The notes below the pieces were generated by a model. The model was given only the letters and a program-made list of their open reading frames with translations, searched no databases and was not told the origin of the DNA. Both the position numbers and the translations under genes were made by a program. 64,000 nucleotides of DNA from Conchocele bisecta (lineage: Eukaryota > Mollusca > Bivalvia > Lucinida > Thyasiridae): NCBI GenBank assembly GCA_029237695.1, contig CM055275.1:9932899-9996898 (forward strand), written 5' to 3'. Each line of letters begins with the position of its first letter. The stretch's first letter is position 1. Of the stretch, positions 58,735 to 64,000 are shown one piece after another.

Positions 58735-60766
58735 ATGCACACCTGTCAAGTAAGTACACAATCAAATATCGTTGACCAAGTTCTGGCTGAAGATGTAACG
58801 TGCTTCTTTTGTGACTTGTCATCTTCTGTAGAGTCATTGCGGCATGTATTAATAAAGGAAATTAGTGCACATGTAAGAATAAATGTGCTGTCGAACTGCA
58901 AGAGAGTCGTTCGGGACGTGGACTCACTGACGAAACTTGTAGAGGAGGTGGGGAATCCTTTCACTGATAGTAGCAAAGACCTACTGGACCTAGCCGCCAG
59001 TGATATTATGGATTCAAGAGTAATATCTTCTGTGCGACATATTGAGAATCTTGGCCAGCAGCAATGTGAGGCATATCTACAAGATCGCCGTATAAGGCAA
59101 GCCACCTCTATTGCCGACACTATCAAGAGAAGCAATCTTTGCCTCTTCAGATGATCGCCACTCCATGAGAAATCAAAGTCTGTGAAGAATAACTGTTCTC
59201 TCTAGTCTAGACTTTATAAAATGTCTCAGACGAAATGTGGAAGTCTTGACGAGTTGTTTGCGCATGAAAACCATGCATATCCTCCATCCTTGTCACACAT
59301 GGGCAGCATAAAAACTGGCACTAAATCTGACCTCGTAGGCTGTTTGGTAGATATGCTCCCTGTGCTAGAGAATGATCCAATTTCCACGATCGATTCTGTC
59401 AAACATTGACGGTGCTGCCATAGTCAACTTGCTTCGACTTCTCACTATCATGACAGTTAATGACTATGCAACCGATGTGTTGCTACCATCCGCTTCTACA
59501 TAAGTTCACAATTGCAGCATGAAAGTCGGCTGGATGTAGTTTGGGATGAGTACAAGTCAAATAGTTTGAAGGCAGGTACACGAAGCAAGGGAGGCTTTGG
59601 TGTGGTATGGACCTGTCACCAGGTTAGATTATTCTGATTTCAAGGCTGAAAATATTTCTTTTTTATGTAAATATTCCGTTCTGATTTTGGAATTTTTCCC
59701 CCAAATCAGCAGGTTGAATACTGGATCGAACCCGTTGACCCGGCTTAAAATGGCATTAGCTGTTGATAGGCGGTTAAGCACCAACAAACAAACAAACAAA
59801 CAAACAAACAAACAAACAAACAAACAAAACAAAGAGGCAGACGTGTACGTAGACGTGTAGCACCATCAATTACAGTTTCTGAAAACTGGCAAGAGTTTCT
59901 TCGGATTGATGAAACAAGATGAGACTATTTGCCTATCTGACAACACATCTAGCAACGCTTGCAACTGACAAACAAGTCATTGGCACATACCATAGTGATG
60001 TTGTGCGCATACAGGCATGAAAGGTGTCGGCTCTTGTATCCTGTACCCATGAGGAAGTTAATACCAGTATATTGCGTCATGGGGCAGATGCGGATATTCT
60101 CCTTTTCCCAGTTATATCAGTCCAGCGTCTTCATATTGAGTTGTTGCTAGCATTTGGAACAGGGAAAATTCTGCTCTTGTCCGTACATGGTATGGTACGG
60201 ACATTGGGTCCAGATATGTGTGTTGCTTTACCAATGTTACTCATGTACGGGACACTTGGAAGGCATATGGTGAAGTAACACCTTTTATGGTGAAGTAAAT
60301 ATGGTGAAGTAACACTTTGGCATCTGCATAGAAGACTGGATTCAACCACTCAAACGTTTTGTTGTTTTGTAGTTTTGTTGTATGACCGGACAAGCGGTCG
60401 TTATATTGTTGATGAGGCGCGAAAGCAACCTTTTACTGAAAAGAGTAGGGCACTTGTATTATAATCCCACCTACAAAAGACAGCGGGGGCCTTTTATACA
60501 TCACACTAGAAGGGTGGTATATCAAGTCACTGCTGGGGTCAAATGAGATTCCAGCCCCGGGGCTTCATCACCAGCGATTGTGGTTGGAAAAAGGCAACGA
60601 TAATGAGTGGGAATTATTCTGGACTACTCAGCCGGGAGCTATAAAAGCTTGCCGAAATCACTTAAGGTGCCGCTGTAAAAAGGGATACAGGGGACAGTGC
60701 AAATATAATAAGGCAGCACTTCCATGTGCTGCTCTGTGCCAGTGTGGTGGTGAATGCACACACTGA
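58735..60766 (+). pseudogene. Longest decayed relative of the transposon gene
   Basis: The first block (58735-59154) matches the N-terminal part of the 26165-28220 protein: VEEVGNPFTDSSKDLL against AFQKAGNPFDEDSDKLI. The second (59221-59408) has HENHAYPPSL and LPVLENDPISTIDS. A SINE-like tail with (AAAC)n interrupts it at about 59626-59830. The C-terminal blocks then follow: NWQEFLRIDET in frame 3 near 59890, HEEVNT near 60049, VHGMVR near 60185, YDRTSG near 60385 and the Cys-rich end with CKKGYRGQC and CTALC-like spacing to 60766. It shows the whole ancestral order and is not the same subfamily as the 24.5-kb element. Confidence 0.78.
59779..59830 (+). repeat. (AAAC)n microsatellite
   Basis: About eleven AAAC repeats forming the tail of the SINE-like insertion. 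Confidence 0.95.
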
Positions 60767-60967
60767 TAAATACACGCAACATAAGTCCTGTTCAGTTCAC
60801 ATATTGAATATCTGAGACACATTGTCTTTAACAGTAATTTGAAATGTGCACATACATACATAACAAGTACAGTCAGGGGTGTAACTGATTTCAGTTACGT
60901 TCGAAATAACCTGAGACAGTTATTTCTTCTAGTTGTTTGAGAGTTTTCTCCCTTCCGTTATCAAATT

Positions 60968-61467
60968 NNNNNNNNNNNNNNNNNNNNNNNNNNNNNNNNN
61001 NNNNNNNNNNNNNNNNNNNNNNNNNNNNNNNNNNNNNNNNNNNNNNNNNNNNNNNNNNNNNNNNNNNNNNNNNNNNNNNNNNNNNNNNNNNNNNNNNNNN
61101 NNNNNNNNNNNNNNNNNNNNNNNNNNNNNNNNNNNNNNNNNNNNNNNNNNNNNNNNNNNNNNNNNNNNNNNNNNNNNNNNNNNNNNNNNNNNNNNNNNNN
61201 NNNNNNNNNNNNNNNNNNNNNNNNNNNNNNNNNNNNNNNNNNNNNNNNNNNNNNNNNNNNNNNNNNNNNNNNNNNNNNNNNNNNNNNNNNNNNNNNNNNN
61301 NNNNNNNNNNNNNNNNNNNNNNNNNNNNNNNNNNNNNNNNNNNNNNNNNNNNNNNNNNNNNNNNNNNNNNNNNNNNNNNNNNNNNNNNNNNNNNNNNNNN
61401 NNNNNNNNNNNNNNNNNNNNNNNNNNNNNNNNNNNNNNNNNNNNNNNNNNNNNNNNNNNNNNNNNNN
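60968..61467. other. Assembly gap of 500 N
   Basis: Exactly 500 unknown bases, flanked by two inverted copies of the same repeat module. Confidence 0.99.
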
Positions 61468-63140
61468 TATCAGGAATTTTCACATGCAAATGAGACATGA
61501 TATGTTTAATTGTTTGTCCTAATTAAATGTCTCATCTTAAAAAGTAATATTGTCGACAATTATAAAGTATGAGCATTGCATATGAACAAATATTGCAGAG
61601 AATAAATATTAATGTCCGTTAACATTTTACGTAAGCACGGTTATCGCCCCTTATATCAGTGTGGAAATTTGTCGTCTGGATATAAAATGAATAATAATGC
61701 TAATCAATTACGTGGGTTAATGGTGAATGAATGATTATTTGCCAGAAAATGTCTCATACATGTAGCGGAATCGATATGTCAGAAAATTGTACATTTTGTG
61801 ATACAAGCATGAAATTTGGTGCACTGTTAGGAATCATTCATTTTAACTATTTTTAGCTATAGTGACATCTCAGATTTGTCACATGACAAAAATGGCAGCC
61901 ATTTTCCAAAATGGCTGCCAGCAATATTATGTGGATATGGGTAACTGGCATAATGTCACTGAAATAGAAATATTATTCTTTTTTTATCTCACGATGTGTA
62001 GTATCATATATTTGAATATCATTCCCACAAATATCATTTAAATATCTGAAAATGGTGGCCATTTTAAAAATGGACGCCACAATTGTGTATTTTTTTTAAT
62101 ATTTCAAAGTTAATTTACTGTGATCTATTTGATAGTGATACACAGCCTACGGTATACCACATTAAGTGTAGATGGTATTTGGATGGATGGATACAAACAA
62201 AACATAGCAGTGATTCATGTCTTTACTATCGTAGTAAGGAAATCTGTAAGATTTCTTCAGCGACCATAATTTGCATGTGATTTTATATTCGTCATATTGT
62301 TCTGTGTTTTCACAAGGTTAAACTGATGGGCATGTTTACAAACTCTTAATGATGTTTAATACTGATGACTGATATGAAACATCCCGTACAGGTCTACATA
62401 TATATGATATACATACATGATATTATTTGATCCACGCAATCAACATAATATGCCATCAGTTGCAGATTTACTATAAAATGATGATTTGTACCTGGTACAT
62501 GAATAGAATAATTAATAAAATCTGGCATATACTTGTTATGTATGTATGTGCACATTTCAAATTACTGTTAAAGACAATGTGTCTCAGATATTCAATATGT
62601 GAACTGAACAGGACTTATGTTGCGTGTATTTATCAGTGTGTGCATTCACCACGAGACTGGCACAGAGCAGTACATGGAAGTGCTGCCTTATTATATTTGC
62701 ACTGTCCCCTGTATCCCTTCTTACAGCGGCACCTTAAGTGATTTCGGCAAGCTTTTATAGCTCCCGGCTGAGTAGTCCAGAATAATTCCTACTCATTATC
62801 GTTGTCTTTTTCCAACCCCAATCGCTTGATGATGGAAGCACCGGGGATGGAATCATCATTTGACCCCAGCTGTCTTTGTAGGTGGGATAGAATACAAGTG
62901 CCCTACTCTTTTCAGTAAAAGGTTGCTTTCGCGCCTCATCAACAATATAACGACCGCTTGTCCGGTCATACAACAAAACTACAAAACAACAAAACGTTTG
63001 AGTGATTGAATCCAATCTTCTATGCAGATGCCAGTGTGTTACTTCACCATATTTGCTTCACCATAAAAGGTGTTACTTCACCATATGCCTTCCAAGTGTC
63101 CCGTACATGAGTAACATTGGTAAAGCAACAAACTTATCTG
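61468..63140 (-). repeat. Inverted copy of the mucin-array module
   Basis: The reverse complement of this stretch runs through the same order as 17570-19150 in unit 3: Cys-rich transposon remnant, intronic repeats, GGCGGCCAT blocks and the ATTTGCAT segment. The mucin exon that should follow would lie inside the gap. Orientation is opposite to every other copy. Confidence 0.85.
62640..63140 (-). pseudogene. Decayed transposon-gene fragment, inverted copy
   Basis: On the minus strand it carries the YDRTSG and DEARKQPF block (62755-63015) and the Cys-rich end near 62640-62730. It shares private variants with 60290-60766, such as the repeated TGGTGAAGTAA segment, so these two are sister copies. 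Confidence 0.75.
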
Positions 63141-64000
63141 GACCCAATTTCCGTAGAATGATGCGGGATGTTGCTACAAATGCATGTATGGAATATTAAA
63201 GCATAAACTGAGCGTTAATTTCTAAGTCAGTGACCTTGACCTTTGGGGATAGCGGGCACCATGGGCTTTCTGCAGAATGATGCAGGATGTTGTTACAAAT
63301 GCATGTATGGAATATTAAAGCATAAACTGAGCGTTAACTTTTCCAAACACGGAACTTTCTAAGTCAGTGACCTTGACCTTTGGGGTTAGCGGGCACCATG
63401 GGCTTTCTGTAGAATGATTGGCTTTCTGTAGAATGATGCGGGATTTTGTTACAAATACATGTATAGAATATTAAAGCATAAACTGAGCGTTAATTTCTAA
63501 GTCAGTGACCTTGACCTTTGGGAATAGCGGGCACCATGGGCTTTCTGTAGAATGATGCGGGATGTTGTTACAAATGCATGCATGGAATATTAAAGCATAA
63601 ACTGAGCGTTAACTTTTCCAAACACGTAAATTGCTAAGTCAGAGACCTTGACCTTTGGGGTTTGCGGGCACCATGGGCTTTCTGTAGAATGATGCGGGAT
63701 GTTGTACAAATGCATGTATGGAATATTAAAGCATAAACTGAGCATTAACTTTTCGAAACACAGAAATTTCTAAGTCAGTGACCTTGACCTTTGATGTATA
63801 CCGAAGCATTCCATCAAGGGAAACAGAAGTTGTAATACATTAAACCGAGCGTTAACTTTTCCAAACACGGACAATTCTAAGTCAGTGACCTTGACCTTTG
63901 GGGTTAGTGGGCACAATGGGATTTCTGTAGAATGATGCGAGATGTTGTTACAAATGCATGTACATGTATGGAATATTAAAGCATTCCATTGAGGGAAACA
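63140..64000 (+). repeat. Satellite S3, running off the window end
   Basis: About six units of ~115-165 bp with GTAGAATGATGCGGGATGTT, CAAATGCATGTATGGAATA, AAGCATAAACTGAGCGTTAA, TTTCTAAGTCAGTGACC, then TTGACCTTTGGGG and GCGGGCACCATGGGC. Some units lack the TTTTCCAAACACGG segment. No coding. Confidence 0.9.

Overview
The window is eukaryotic, intron-rich, AT-rich and full of repeats. It is most likely from a bivalve mollusc. That is an inference from the type of repeats: hairpins of the form ATGCCCCC...GGGGGCAT joined to GTCC/GGAC runs, satellites carrying AGGTCAAGGTCA, and SINE-like tails of the form GTTAAGCACC(AAAC)n. No species can be named from this. No bacterial operons, CRISPR arrays, rRNA genes or convincing single-copy tRNA genes were seen. 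Two runs of exactly 500 N (43208-43707 and 60968-61467) mark scaffold joins.

The host coding signal is a set of small extracellular-domain exons, all on the + strand. In order they are: seven copies of a ~70-residue Thr-rich, mucin-like exon (3102-3315, 5597-5728, 9846-10055, 12559-12768, 19373-19582, 22075-22284, 29496-29705); three tandem copies of a three-exon module that reads as a SEA domain (31592-33183, 34701-36277, 37795-39354); a thrombospondin type 1 (TSP1) exon (47734-47961); a complete three-exon von Willebrand factor A (VWA) domain (49448-51965); and a second TSP1 exon (54967-55224). Every module starts and ends in phase 1, so any module can splice to any other in frame. The simplest reading is one large mucin-like/adhesion gene, or several neighbouring ones, grown by exon duplication. 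Neither its first exon, promoter nor last exon is visible, so whether all exons share one transcript is unproven.

Region by region: 1-31055 holds four higher-order tandem units, each normally carrying two mucin exons, foldback elements, miniature inverted-repeat elements and a decayed transposon-gene fragment. Unit 3 is interrupted by an LTR-type insertion (13339-16026, duplicated target AATC). Unit 4 is interrupted by a 4.55-kb DNA transposon (24491-29043, duplicated target CAC) whose single broken minus-strand gene may carry an XPG/FEN-like nuclease core. 31061-39888 is the SEA triplication. 39889-41195 is a ~170-bp satellite. 41258-45795 is repeat debris around the first gap. 45795-57205 holds satellite arrays, fragments of a DIRS-like tyrosine-recombinase retrotransposon, and the TSP1 and VWA exons. 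The satellite + recombinase fragment + TSP1 block is duplicated (46640-48490 and 53705-55740). 57206-64000 has simple repeats, the longest decayed copy of the transposon gene (58735-60766), the second gap, an inverted copy of the array module (61468-63140) and another satellite reaching the window end.

The two main stories are a modular secreted/adhesion gene amplified exon by exon, and a transposon family with a protein I cannot assign to a classic transposase. Old relatives of that transposon were copied along with the mucin exons.
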